Notes: generated by a model not told the origin, from the letters alone. Shown: positions 1 to 8,771, counted from the stretch's first letter. The stretch is DNA of 64,000 nt from JALHST01 sp963798435 (GCA_963798435.1 CAWCTF010000006.1:62001-126000), one strand, 5' to 3'. A program made the numbers and translations.

Positions 1-16
1 TGGCCTAGCAAATAAA

Positions 17-47
17 GGGTCGGCACCTAGCAGATAGTGGCCGGCCC
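17..47 (+). other. Hairpin just before the first gene
   Basis: An 8-bp stem pairs 17-24 (GGGTCGGC) with 40-47 (GCCGGCCC), one G-T wobble, 15-nt loop. It ends 19 nt before the ATG at 67. The window begins too close to tell whether it is an upstream terminator or part of a leader. No T tract follows, so a leader or translational element is as likely as a terminator. Confidence 0.35.
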
Positions 48-66
48 ATATCGATAACCCTTGAAT

Positions 67-3000
67 ATGCTGCATCATATACATCTTAAAAACTTCACCA
101 CCCTAAATGGTGCGGTCCAGGATATAGCACTTTCCTATCAGCTGTTCGGAAAAGAGCTTCATACCGCGCCCATTGTTCTGGTAAACCATGCGCTTACAGG
201 AAATTCACACATTACTGGAGACCAAGGATGGTGGTCATCTTTGATCGGTGATGCGAAATGTATCGATACCTTGAAATATACGGTACTATCATTTAACATT
301 CCTGGAAACGGGTATGACGGCTTTGTAATCGATAACTATAAAGACTTTGTCGCAGGAGATGTGGCCCGTATTTTTTTGATGGGCCTTGAACATCTTAAAA
401 TAAAGCGATTATTTGCCATAATCGGAGGGTCACTGGGAGGTGGCATTGCTTGGGAAATGGCGGCCATAAACCCAAAAATCACGGAGCATCTAATTCCTGT
501 GGCCTCTGATTGGAAATCAACCGATTGGTTGATTGCCAATTGTCAGATACAGGAGCAATTCTTGGTCAATTCGAAACATCCCGTGCAGGATGCCCGCATG
601 CATGCCATGCTGTGCTACAGGACCCCTGAATCTTTCAAGGAACGATTTAAAAGGAGTACCAATGAAGAATTGCAGGTATTCAATGTTGAGAGCTGGTTGA
701 TGCACCATGGGGAAAAATTACGGGATCGATTTCAATTATCTGCTTATAAGTTGATGAATCAGCTATTAAGAACCATTGATATCAATCGAAATGGGGAAAA
801 GGCGTTTATTGATTTACAAAACAGTGATACCAACATCCATATTATTGGTGTTGATTCTGACCTTTTTTTTACGGCCAAGGAAAATAAGGAAACATTTCGG
901 CAATTGGCACAGGCCAATAGCAATGTGACCTATGGCGAAGTACAGTCCCTTCATGGCCATGATGCTTTTTTGATCGAGTTTGAGCAGATGCAAAAACTTC
1001 TGGATGGTATTTTTAATGAGAGTGCACTGCAGCAAAAAATCAAAGTGCTGAAATTTGGCGGGAAATCCCTGAGTAATGGTGAGGGTCTTGACAATGTCCT
1101 TGATATCATTCGCTATAAAGTAGAAAATAAAGAGAAAATAGCGGTAGTGCTTTCGGCGCGTGAAAAAGCGACCGATCAGTTGGAGCTGATTTTAGAAAAG
1201 GCGGCACATGGGGAGGATTATTCAAAGGATTTCGGGAAATTCGAAAAATATCAAACACATACCTATAAAAACGTAAACCTTAACGAAGAATATGCTGCTT
1301 TGGTCAAGTTGTTCGATGGGGTTTTCCTTGTTGGGGATTACAGCGCCAAGACCAAGGATCAGGTGCTGGCATATGGTGAGATTATATCGGCCAAACTGCT
1401 TACCAAATTATTGATTGGCAAAGGAATACAAGCTGAATTTATAGATTCCAGGAAGCTCATTAAAACAGATGACTCTTTTGGGGATGCCAACGTACTGGAA
1501 GGCATATCGAAGGAGAATGTACTTCGTGTATTCAATAAATTAGGCGCTGAAACGGTACCCGTAATTACCGGTTTTATTGGTGCGACGTTAGCCGATGAGA
1601 CAACTACCCTGGGGCGAAACGGGAGTAATTATTCGGCCGCTTTGATTGCCAATTTTTTAGATGCAGAGGAACTTCAGAACTATACCCATGTAGATGGTAT
1701 TTTTACCGCCAATCCAGATTTTGTACCCGATGCGAAGCGAATATCGCACTTATCATATGCCGAAGCCAATGAGCTGGCAAGTTTTGGGGCCAATATTCTG
1801 CATGCAAAGACCATTATCCCCTTAATAGAAAAGAACATTCCCCTGCGAATTTTAAACACCTTCAATAAAGATAATGAAGGCACATTGATCAGTGCTAAAA
1901 CGACCCGAGAAGGAATTAAGTCGCTTTCGGTCATAGAAAACGTCTCACTCATTAATTTAGAGGGGAGGGGACTCTTAGGTAAAGTTGGTGTTGATGCACG
2001 TATTTTTAGGGTTTTAGGAGAAAACAATATCAGTGTAAGTATCATCTCCCAGGGTTCCTCGGAAAGGGGTATCGGCTTGGTGGTAAACACCGATAAGGCA
2101 CAACGGGCAAGGATTGCCCTGCAGCGTGAGTTTGATAGTGATTTTCAATCGAAGGATATTAACTTAATCAAAGTAGTAGATGATGTTTCGGTAATATCGA
2201 TCGTCGGACAAGATTTGAGTACGTTTCATAAGCCGTACAATGCCTTGATAAAAAACCAAATTGTGCCCCTGCTATTCAATAATACGGTTACTGGCAAAAA
2301 CGTTAGCCTGGTTCTCAATAAATCAGATTTAAAGAAGGCCTTGAATGTAATGCACGGACAAATATTCGGTATTAGCAAAAAGGTGAATGTGGCGATATTC
2401 GGCCATGGAAATGTAGGTGGCACGTTGATCGATCAAATTCTAAAATCGGCAGTTAGCATTGAAAAGAGAAAAGGGATCGATCTGAATGTTTTTGCAGTAG
2501 CCAACTCCAAAAAAATTCTCTTGTCAAAAGATGGGATTCCAAAGGCCTGGAAAAGCACCATTTCAGAAAAAGGAAGTTCCTATCGGGTTGAAGATGTGAT
2601 TGCGTTTGCCAGGTTACACCATTTGGAGAATCTTATTTTAGTCGACAATACGGCCAGTGAGGATTTCGTCTCTAATTATTTCGAGTTTGTTGAAAAGGGT
2701 TTTGATCTGGTTTCATCGAACAAGATCGCGAATACGTTGGGCTTTGATTACTACCAACTACTGCGTGGTGAATTGGCCCAATATCAAAAGCAATATCTGT
2801 ATGAAACCAATGTCGGGGCTGGCCTTCCTTTAATTGATACCATTAAACTTTTGCATTTATCGGGAGAGAATATAACGCGTATAAAAGGAGTATTCTCGGG
2901 GTCATTGAGTTATATATTCAATACCTTTTCGGAAGTAAACGCCCCTTTTTCGGCCATTTTAAAAGATGCAATCAAAAAAGGCTTTACCGAGCCCGATCCC

Positions 3001-3453
3001 CGGGAAGATCTATCAGGAAACGACGTAGGCCGTAAACTCCTGATCCTAGCCCGAGAACTTGATTTAAGGAATGAATTCAAGGATATCAAAATTCAAAATC
3101 TAATACCTGAGACGTTGCAATCAGCCACGGTGCCATTCTTTTTGGAAAACTTGGATGTACTTGACGATACGTTCAACGAAATAAAAAAGAACCAAAAGCC
3201 AGGACATGTTCTACGATATGTTGGGGACTTGCATGGTAACCTACAAAAAGAAAAGGGTATTCTCGATGTAAAACTGGTATCCGTACCAAAAGAGAGTGCA
3301 TTGGGGCAGGTCAAGGGCTCTGATTCGATTATAGAGATCTATACGGAGTCATATGGGGAGAACCCCCTTGTGATCCAAGGTGCGGGTGCGGGTGCGGCCG
3401 TAACAGCTAGGGGCGTTTTTGGGGATATATTGAGAATAGCCGAGAAAGGATGA
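67..3453 (+). CDS. Trifunctional homoserine O-acyltransferase-like / aspartokinase / homoserine dehydrogenase fusion
   Basis: A 1128-residue fusion covering both ends of the aspartate-to-activated-homoserine branch. Residues 1 to about 315 are an alpha/beta hydrolase of the MetX type, with nucleophile motif GGSLGG (Ser122), an acid near Asp263/Asp265 and GHDAFL (His298). The aspartokinase starts near residue 325 with KFGGKSL and is followed by ACT regulatory domains (about 640-765). The homoserine dehydrogenase starts near 773 with a Rossmann GHGNVGG. All three catalytic parts look intact. I chose ATG 67; a TTG at 61 is in frame and a stop sits at 55-57. The next gene, 46 bp on, uses the activated homoserine. 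Database records often name only the kinase/dehydrogenase part (ThrA-like). The acyl donor cannot be read from sequence. Confidence 0.93.
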   Translation: MLHHIHLKNFTTLNGAVQDIALSYQLFGKELHTAPIVLVNHALTGNSHITGDQGWWSSLIGDAKCIDTLKYTVLSFNIPGNGYDGFVIDNYKDFVAGDVARIFLMGLEHLKIKRLFAIIGGSLGGGIAWEMAAINPKITEHLIPVASDWKSTDWLIANCQIQEQFLVNSKHPVQDARMHAMLCYRTPESFKERFKRSTNEELQVFNVESWLMHHGEKLRDRFQLSAYKLMNQLLRTIDINRNGEKAFIDLQNSDTNIHIIGVDSDLFFTAKENKETFRQLAQANSNVTYGEVQSLHGHDAFLIEFEQMQKLLDGIFNESALQQKIKVLKFGGKSLSNGEGLDNVLDIIRYKVENKEKIAVVLSAREKATDQLELILEKAAHGEDYSKDFGKFEKYQTHTYKNVNLNEEYAALVKLFDGVFLVGDYSAKTKDQVLAYGEIISAKLLTKLLIGKGIQAEFIDSRKLIKTDDSFGDANVLEGISKENVLRVFNKLGAETVPVITGFIGATLADETTTLGRNGSNYSAALIANFLDAEELQNYTHVDGIFTANPDFVPDAKRISHLSYAEANELASFGANILHAKTIIPLIEKNIPLRILNTFNKDNEGTLISAKTTREGIKSLSVIENVSLINLEGRGLLGKVGVDARIFRVLGENNISVSIISQGSSERGIGLVVNTDKAQRARIALQREFDSDFQSKDINLIKVVDDVSVISIVGQDLSTFHKPYNALIKNQIVPLLFNNTVTGKNVSLVLNKSDLKKALNVMHGQIFGISKKVNVAIFGHGNVGGTLIDQILKSAVSIEKRKGIDLNVFAVANSKKILLSKDGIPKAWKSTISEKGSSYRVEDVIAFARLHHLENLILVDNTASEDFVSNYFEFVEKGFDLVSSNKIANTLGFDYYQLLRGELAQYQKQYLYETNVGAGLPLIDTIKLLHLSGENITRIKGVFSGSLSYIFNTFSEVNAPFSAILKDAIKKGFTEPDPREDLSGNDVGRKLLILARELDLRNEFKDIKIQNLIPETLQSATVPFFLENLDVLDDTFNEIKKNQKPGHVLRYVGDLHGNLQKEKGILDVKLVSVPKESALGQVKGSDSIIEIYTESYGENPLVIQGAGAGAAVTARGVFGDILRIAEKG

Positions 3454-3499
3454 TGTTGGCCTTGCTGCAGGTTTAGGTCGTGGCAAAAATATAGATAAC

Positions 3500-4669
3500 A
3501 TGCGTGATAAAAATAAATTTGAAACGAACGCGATACGAACCCAGATAGAACGGTCGCAGTATTTGGAGCATTCGGTTCCGTTGTACCTTACTTCCAGTTT
3601 TGTTTTTGAGGATGCAGAAGATATGCGAGCTTCCTTTGCCGAGGAAAAGGACCGTGTTATTTATTCCAGGTATGCCAATCCCAATACCTCTGAATTTATC
3701 GAAAAGGTATGCCAAATGGAAGGTGCCGAAGACGGCTTTGCGTTTGCTTCGGGCATGGCTGCCGTATTTTCTACGTTTGCGGCACTATTGAATAGTGGGG
3801 ACCATGTGTTATCGGCCCGCAATATTTTTGGTTCGACCCACAGTTTGCTTACGAATTTCTTTCCGAAATGGAATATTTCGCACAGTTATTTTAAAATTGA
3901 TGACCTTGAAAATATCGAAAATTTAATCCAGCCCAATACCAAGATCCTATATGCCGAATCACCTACAAATCCTGGTGTAGACGTGCTCGATTTGGAAAAG
4001 CTCGGAGCTATCGCAAAAAAGCACAAGCTGATTTTTATCGTAGATAACTGTTTTGCAACGCCCTATCTACAACAACCTTTAAAGTTTGGTGCGGATTTGG
4101 TAATCCATTCCGGGACGAAATTAATGGATGGACAAGGACGTGTTCTGGCAGGAATAACCATTGGCAGTCGTGAACTGATCGATACGATCTACCGCTTTTC
4201 CAGGATAACCGGCCCTTCGTTATCACCCTTCAACGCTTGGATTTTGTCAAAAAGCTTGGAAACCTTGGCTGTTCGAGTAGACAGACACTGTGAGAATGCC
4301 TTGAAATTGGCCGAATTTTTAGAGGGTCACCCGAAAGTGAGTTGGATAAAATATCCGTTTTTAAAATCACACCCGGCCTATGCTATCGCTAAAAGGCAAA
4401 TGAAGGCAGGTGGCTGTGTCGTGGCATTCGAAATTCAAGGTGGGCTCTCTGAAGGAAAGCGCTTTTTTAATGCCGTAAAGCTACTCTCCCTTTCGGCAAA
4501 TCTAGGGGATTCTAGAAGCATTGTTACCCATCCGGCTTCTACGACCCATAGTAAACTTACAGCTGCAGAAAGGGCAGAAACAGGTATCACCGATGGAATG
4601 GTCCGTATTTCGGTCGGTCTTGAACATATCGACGATATTATCGGTGATATTGCCCAAGCATTGGGTTAG
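3500..4669 (+). CDS. metZ: O-acetyl/O-succinylhomoserine sulfhydrylase (MetZ-like, PLP enzyme)
   Basis: 389 residues of the Cys/Met metabolism PLP family. It should condense activated homoserine with sulfide to give homocysteine. The Schiff-base lysine is Lys207 in HSGTKLMDGQGR, and SRYANPNT and the late SIVTHPASTTH segment are the usual substrate and phosphate-binding stretches of the family. Length is normal. It directly follows the fusion that makes its substrate and precedes the sulfate reduction genes that supply sulfide, which favours a direct sulfhydrylase over cystathionine gamma-synthase. The overall look is MetZ (named for O-succinylhomoserine), while the upstream acyltransferase resembles MetX (acetyl), so the real acyl group is uncertain. 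Confidence 0.88.
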   Translation: MRDKNKFETNAIRTQIERSQYLEHSVPLYLTSSFVFEDAEDMRASFAEEKDRVIYSRYANPNTSEFIEKVCQMEGAEDGFAFASGMAAVFSTFAALLNSGDHVLSARNIFGSTHSLLTNFFPKWNISHSYFKIDDLENIENLIQPNTKILYAESPTNPGVDVLDLEKLGAIAKKHKLIFIVDNCFATPYLQQPLKFGADLVIHSGTKLMDGQGRVLAGITIGSRELIDTIYRFSRITGPSLSPFNAWILSKSLETLAVRVDRHCENALKLAEFLEGHPKVSWIKYPFLKSHPAYAIAKRQMKAGGCVVAFEIQGGLSEGKRFFNAVKLLSLSANLGDSRSIVTHPASTTHSKLTAAERAETGITDGMVRISVGLEHIDDIIGDIAQALG

Positions 4670-4705
4670 GATCTATTCGGCTTAATTAGAATTCAATGCG
4701 TTTAG

Positions 4706-4722
4706 GCCCTAGTAGGGCTTTT
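4706..4722 (+). terminator. Weak terminator-like hairpin after metZ
   Basis: GCCC-TAGTA-GGGC followed by TTTT, 37 bp after the metZ stop. The stem is only 4 bp (6 bp if the palindrome GCCCTA-G-TAGGGC is counted), so strength is doubtful. It would separate the homoserine/metZ unit from the Rrf2 gene. Confidence 0.35.
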
Positions 4723-4789
4723 AAAACCCAAATACTGGTAGGTATTCGGGAATGTGCTGGTTGATTCAGTTTTTCCCTATCTTAGCGAA

Positions 4790-5200
4790 ATGCTGTCCAA
4801 AAAAACAAAATACGGCCTAAAGGCACTAACTTATTTGGCATCCCAAAAAGACAATAAACCCGTTCAAATCGTTGAAATTGCGAAAAACGAGAACATTTCC
4901 CAAAAATTCCTCGAAAGTATCTTATTATCCTTGCGAAAAACGGGATTTCTAGGTTCAAAAAAAGGGAAGGGAGGCGGGTATTATTTGATCAAGAAGCCGA
5001 ACGAAATTATCATGACCGATGTTATGCGGATATTGGAGGGACCTATTGCGATGGTGCCCTGTGTAAGCCTTAATTTTTATGAAAAATGTGCGGATTGCCC
5101 CGATGAGGTGTCCTGTTCGGTACATTTTTTAATGTTAAAAGTTCGGGATAGTGCCTTGGAAGTCTATCGCAGCAATACATTAGCCGACATCTTGGTGTAG
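4790..5200 (+). CDS. Rrf2 family transcriptional regulator
   Basis: 136 residues from ATG 4790; an upstream in-frame GTG at 4754 would add 12 residues not typical of the family, whose members begin like this one (MLSKKTKYGLKAL). An N-terminal winged helix carries the recognition segment around NISQKFLESILLSL, then the wing GSKKGKGGGYYL. The C-terminal part has a cysteine cluster, C91, C100, C103 and C109, like Rrf2 proteins that hold an Fe-S cluster or sense sulfur status. It stands 186 bp before the sulfate assimilation genes, so a CymR-like role over cysteine synthesis is a reasonable inference. Operators are proposed separately at 5268-5285, 5348-5365 and 8700-8717. Confidence 0.9.
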   Translation: MLSKKTKYGLKALTYLASQKDNKPVQIVEIAKNENISQKFLESILLSLRKTGFLGSKKGKGGGYYLIKKPNEIIMTDVMRILEGPIAMVPCVSLNFYEKCADCPDEVSCSVHFLMLKVRDSALEVYRSNTLADILV

Positions 5201-5267
5201 AAAGATTTCCCAAGCATTCCCGAATTCTTCTAAAAATATCGCAATTATTCAGGCACAAATTTATTAA

Positions 5268-5285
5268 TCTATCAAATCTATAGGA
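5268..5285 (+). promoter_or_regulatory. Operator copy 1 (CTAT-N7-ATAG dyad), cys operon
   Basis: TCTAT-CAAATCT-ATAGGA, followed by TAAAA. It is an imperfect dyad and the distal of two copies in the gap before the DUF2061 gene, about 65 bp upstream of the candidate -7 box. It shares 16 of 18 bases with the copy before sir. Confidence 0.55.
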
Positions 5286-5334
5286 TAAAAGTAATATCCT
5301 TCGATTGTTTTCGTAATACTTCGTAAATAAACGT

Positions 5335-5342
5335 TATTTTTG
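5335..5342 (+). promoter_or_regulatory. Candidate -7 box of the cys operon promoter
   Basis: TATTTTTG matches the flavobacterial TAnnTTTG. No TTG lies at the preferred distance upstream (the nearest is 27 bp away at 5305-5307), so the -33 element is unclear. The start of transcription would fall near 5349, inside operator copy 2. Confidence 0.4.
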
Positions 5343-5347
5343 CTTAC

Positions 5348-5365
5348 CCTATTGAACATATAGGA
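5348..5365 (+). promoter_or_regulatory. Operator copy 2 (CCTAT-N7-ATAGG dyad), cys operon
   Basis: CCTAT-TGAACAT-ATAGGA, followed by TAAAA. This is the most symmetric copy (5-bp arms). It lies just downstream of the -7 box and 22 bp before the DUF2061 start codon, a position that suits a repressor. Confidence 0.55.
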
Positions 5366-5386
5366 TAAAAAGATTAATAAAATACC

Positions 5387-5650
5387 ATGATCGTAGACCA
5401 ATTGATTTTACAAAAGAAAGGCGATAATGACCGATATGAATCGGATCGGAAATCAGAGAAGCCCATCCGAAGTGTCGCCAAGGCCGTAAGTTGGCGGATC
5501 ATCGGGACTTTAGATACCTTATTGATTTCCTACATCCTAACAGGAAAAGTGGCTTTGGCCGCGTCGATCGCCTCGGTCGATTTTATTACAAAAATGGTTT
5601 TATACTTTTTCCACGAACGTATTTGGAATCGTGTGAATTGGGGTAAATAA
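5387..5650 (+). CDS. DUF2061 small membrane protein
   Basis: 87 residues. From about residue 26 the sequence (KPIRSVAKAVSWRIIGTLDT and the following hydrophobic stretch) matches DUF2061, a small family with two membrane-spanning helices and a short charged tail ending in ERIWNRVNWG. It is the first gene of the sulfate assimilation run, 10 bp before cysH, right behind two operator copies. Its function is unknown; a link with sulfate or sulfite handling is suggested only by position. The N-terminal 25 residues are charged and not part of the domain. Confidence 0.85.
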   Translation: MIVDQLILQKKGDNDRYESDRKSEKPIRSVAKAVSWRIIGTLDTLLISYILTGKVALAASIASVDFITKMVLYFFHERIWNRVNWGK

Positions 5651-5660
5651 ACAGTTAATT

Positions 5661-6284
5661 ATGGGAATAACACAGGAGGAAATACGAATCTTAAACCTAC
5701 AATTCAAGGGTATTCCGCCGGAAGAAATTATTTCGTGGGCCATTGAAAAGGCCAATAAGGCGGTAGTAACTACTAATTTTAGACCCTACGAGGTATGCAT
5801 TCTCCATGCGGTGGTGACTGTAAAAAATGATATTCCAGTGATTTGGTGCGATACCGGGTACAATACCCCAAATACCTATAGACATGCAGAAGCATTGATC
5901 AATACCCTGAAGCTAAATGTTGATCTTTACGTGCCAAAACAAACGTCCGCCCATAGGGACGTAGTCTTAGGTATTCCCCAGATCGATGACCCACGGCATG
6001 CCGAATTTACCGAACAAGTTAAATTAGAACCTTTTAGAAGGGCCATGCAAGTGCATCGACCTGATGTCTGGTTTACCAACCTTCGAAAAGGGCAGACAGC
6101 ACATCGCGATTCATTGGATATTTTAAGTATTGGCCAGGATGGGGTAGTCAAGGTGAGTCCGTTTTATCATTGGACCGACACCCAATTAGACGCTTATTTG
6201 AAGGAACATAATCTCCCCAATGAACATACCTATTTTGACCCGACCAAGGTTCTCGAGAACCGGGAATGTGGTCTGCACACATAA
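5661..6284 (+). CDS. cysH: Phosphoadenylylsulfate (or adenylylsulfate) reductase
   Basis: 207 residues of the PAPS/APS reductase family, which reduces activated sulfate to sulfite with thioredoxin. The phosphosulfate-binding PP-loop region is VVTTNFRPYEVCILHAV followed by DIPVIWCDTGYNTPNTY. The C-terminal redox motif is RECGLH, one residue from the end. The CC pair and CxxC that hold a [4Fe-4S] cluster in bacterial APS reductases are missing (the position reads KLEPFRRAM), so it resembles the cluster-free PAPS type. No APS kinase gene is visible in the window, which leaves the true substrate open. Followed 57 bp later by cysD. Confidence 0.9.
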   Translation: MGITQEEIRILNLQFKGIPPEEIISWAIEKANKAVVTTNFRPYEVCILHAVVTVKNDIPVIWCDTGYNTPNTYRHAEALINTLKLNVDLYVPKQTSAHRDVVLGIPQIDDPRHAEFTEQVKLEPFRRAMQVHRPDVWFTNLRKGQTAHRDSLDILSIGQDGVVKVSPFYHWTDTQLDAYLKEHNLPNEHTYFDPTKVLENRECGLHT

Positions 6285-6341
6285 CCAAGTCTTGTGACTC
6301 CCAGACTACTTTAAAATTAGAACCTGACATTTGAATTTCTT

Positions 6342-7241
6342 ATGAAAGACACATCACATATCAATGCACTTGAAAACGAGGCTATTTATATTCTCAGGGA
6401 AGTGGCGGCCCAATTTGAACGCCCCGTATTATTGTTTTCAGGCGGGAAGGATTCAATAACCTTGGTGCGCTTAGCGCAAAAGGCATTCTGGCCAGCAAGG
6501 ATTCCTTTTCCGTTAATGCATATCGACACCGGCCATAATTTTCCTGAGACCATTGAGTTTCGAGATCGGCTGGTCGCCGAATTGGGGCTCGAACTCATTG
6601 TAAGGAATGTGCAGGACTCCATTGATCAAGGAAAAGTCAAGGAAGAATCTGGGCGCTACTCAAGCAGAAATATTCTTCAAACAACGACTTTATTGGATGC
6701 CATCGAAGAATTTAAATTTGATGCCTGTATCGGCGGTGCACGAAGGGATGAGGAAAAGGCGCGGGCGAAAGAGCGTATTTTTTCGGTTCGCGATGATTTT
6801 GGACAATGGAACGAAAAAAACCAAAGACCGGAATTGTTCGATATGTTGAACGGTCAAATTGAATTGGGACAAAATGTGCGGGTCTTTCCGATTTCAAACT
6901 GGACCGAGTTAGACGTCTGGTCCTATATTCGCGAGGAAAATATGGAAATCCCCTCAATCTACTTTGCGCATATACGAAAGGTGTTCTTGAGGGACGGACT
7001 CATATGGTCACATTCTGATTATGTATATCAGGAAGAAGACGAGGAAATCTTGGAGCGCATGGTTCGATTTAGGACCGTAGGCGATATGAGCTGTACGGCC
7101 GCCGTATTGTCCGAGGCCTCTGACATTGCCTCAGTAGTTCGGGAAATTAGGGACTCCACCCTTTCTGAACGTGGCGCGCGTATCGATGATAAGCGATCCG
7201 AGGCCGCCATGGAAAAAAGAAAGCAGCAGGGATATTTTTAG
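6342..7241 (+). CDS. cysD: Sulfate adenylyltransferase subunit 2
   Basis: 299 residues. The ATP-pyrophosphatase PP-loop FSGGKDSITLVRLA lies near residue 33, then MHIDTGHNFPETIEFRD, and GGARRDEEKARAKER in the middle, all hallmarks of CysD. It catalyses ATP + sulfate to APS together with the GTPase CysN encoded next. The length and the C-terminal end KRKQQGYF are typical. It belongs to the cys run on the + strand. Confidence 0.96.
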   Translation: MKDTSHINALENEAIYILREVAAQFERPVLLFSGGKDSITLVRLAQKAFWPARIPFPLMHIDTGHNFPETIEFRDRLVAELGLELIVRNVQDSIDQGKVKEESGRYSSRNILQTTTLLDAIEEFKFDACIGGARRDEEKARAKERIFSVRDDFGQWNEKNQRPELFDMLNGQIELGQNVRVFPISNWTELDVWSYIREENMEIPSIYFAHIRKVFLRDGLIWSHSDYVYQEEDEEILERMVRFRTVGDMSCTAAVLSEASDIASVVREIRDSTLSERGARIDDKRSEAAMEKRKQQGYF

Positions 7242-7302
7242 AACGCATCAGAATAAGGGAACTGCTTTGAACGATCTTTAAAATGGGGTCGTTTTAAGGC
7301 AA

Positions 7303-7324
7303 CTACCAACAAAGGTATTGGTAG
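7303..7324 (+). other. Stem-loop in the cysD-cysN gap
   Basis: CTACCAA (7303-7309) pairs with TTGGTAG (7318-7324) around an 8-nt loop. The 150-bp gap is long for an operon, and no T tract follows, so an RNA-processing or stability role is as likely as partial termination. Confidence 0.35.
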
Positions 7325-7391
7325 TACTAGTAGAAATAAATAAAGACACTAAAAAACACCATCTCCATTGGAGTGGGCCAGGAAAAAAGCC

Positions 7392-8639
7392 ATGGAAGTA
7401 CTTAAAATAGCAACAGCAGGCAGTGTAGATGACGGCAAAAGCACCTTGATCGGAAGAATTCTCTATGATACCAAGTCACTTACAACCGACAAATTGGAGG
7501 CCATAGAAAGAACGAGTAAAAAAAAGGGGTATGACTATCTTGATTTCTCTTTGGCGACCGATGGCTTGGTCGCAGAACGTGAGCAAGGCATTACCATTGA
7601 TGTGGCACACATTTATTTTTCGACCGCGAAAAAAAGCTATATTATCGCTGATACCCCAGGCCACATAGAGTATACCCGAAATATGGTTACCGGGGCCTCT
7701 ACTTCCCAGGCCGCCATTATTTTGATAGACGCCCGCAAAGGGGTCATCGAACAGACCAATAGACACTTTTTTATCAATAACCTCTTACGCATCAAGGATG
7801 TAATCGTCGCCATTAATAAAATGGATCTGGTTGATTTTTCAGAGGAAAAATATGAGGCTATCAAACAAGATTTTGAGCGCCTGATGGCCAAGAGAGACTA
7901 CCAAGATCAAAAAATCACTTTTATTCCTGTAAGCGCACTCAAAGGTGACAATGTGGTAAATAGGTCAGTGCATATGCCCTGGTACCACGGCCAGACCTTG
8001 TTAGAGCACTTGGAAGCTTTAGATCGACGGGATATTTATAATGTAGGGACACCCCGGTTTCCGGTGCAATACGTTATTCGACCAAAGACCGATGAGCATC
8101 ATGATTTTAGAGGTTTTGCCGGAAAAGTTTATGGTGGGGAACTCAGTGTCGGTGATGAGGTGGTCGCCCTACCTTCGATGAGCCGATCCAAGATCAAAGC
8201 CATTTATTTTTATGATACGAACTATCAGACCGCTTCAAGACGTTCATCGGTGACCATAACTTTGGAGGATGAAATCAACCTGAGCAGGGGCGATATGTTG
8301 GTCAAGGTAGGTGATTTGCCCACTATTGATAAACAATTCACGGCCACAATTTCTTGGATGGATTCCCAAAAATTAGAAACAGGTAGTAAATATATCGTGC
8401 AACATGGTGTCAATAAAGTACTGGGCAAGGTAGAAAACATTCATCATAAAATACATCCCGATTATTCGGGTATCGATACCGAAGTTAAAGGATTAGGAAT
8501 GAACGATATCGCCCAGGTGACCTTTCGATTGAACAAACCGATCTTTTATGACAGGTTTAAAAACCACCGGACCAATGGCTCTTTTATTTTGATCGATACC
8601 CAATCGAACAATACCGTTGGGGCCGGATTTATCAACTAA
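7392..8639 (+). CDS. cysN: Sulfate adenylyltransferase subunit 1 (GTPase)
   Basis: 415 residues from ATG 7392 (MEVLKIATAGSVDDGKST); the open frame extends to a TTG at 7368 but those eight residues look unlike the family. A translation-factor GTPase: P-loop GSVDDGKST, DTPGH, NKMD, then EF-Tu-like beta-barrel domains. It activates the CysD reaction by GTP hydrolysis. It stops after the barrels and has no C-terminal APS kinase, unlike CysNC fusions. Downstream is a 132-bp gap with an operator before sir. Confidence 0.95.
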   Translation: MEVLKIATAGSVDDGKSTLIGRILYDTKSLTTDKLEAIERTSKKKGYDYLDFSLATDGLVAEREQGITIDVAHIYFSTAKKSYIIADTPGHIEYTRNMVTGASTSQAAIILIDARKGVIEQTNRHFFINNLLRIKDVIVAINKMDLVDFSEEKYEAIKQDFERLMAKRDYQDQKITFIPVSALKGDNVVNRSVHMPWYHGQTLLEHLEALDRRDIYNVGTPRFPVQYVIRPKTDEHHDFRGFAGKVYGGELSVGDEVVALPSMSRSKIKAIYFYDTNYQTASRRSSVTITLEDEINLSRGDMLVKVGDLPTIDKQFTATISWMDSQKLETGSKYIVQHGVNKVLGKVENIHHKIHPDYSGIDTEVKGLGMNDIAQVTFRLNKPIFYDRFKNHRTNGSFILIDTQSNNTVGAGFIN

Positions 8640-8699
8640 TAGTTAAGATAGGGCCATCACAACGGGCAATTTTCCGTCGTCCCTTTACAATTAAATTAG

Positions 8700-8717
8700 T
8701 CTATAAAATCTATAGGA
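8700..8717 (+). promoter_or_regulatory. Operator copy 3 (CTAT-N7-ATAG dyad), before sir
   Basis: TCTAT-AAAATCT-ATAGGA, followed by AAAA. It is nearly identical to copy 1 and lies 55 bp before the sir start codon. Its presence here, in a 132-bp gap, suggests sir and the genes behind it have their own promoter under the same control as cysH/cysD/cysN. Confidence 0.5.
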
Positions 8718-8771
8718 AAAATATAATAAATTTATTCGATCCGAGGTACGGATCTCAATAGTTTTAAAATT

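Noticed and set aside
1..60. Tail of a second SAM riboswitch before the homoserine fusion (GATAAC at 52-57 and a strong hairpin)
   Set aside because: The conserved S-box stretches GGTGCTA and the J4/1 sequence are missing in what is visible; only the hairpin can be supported.
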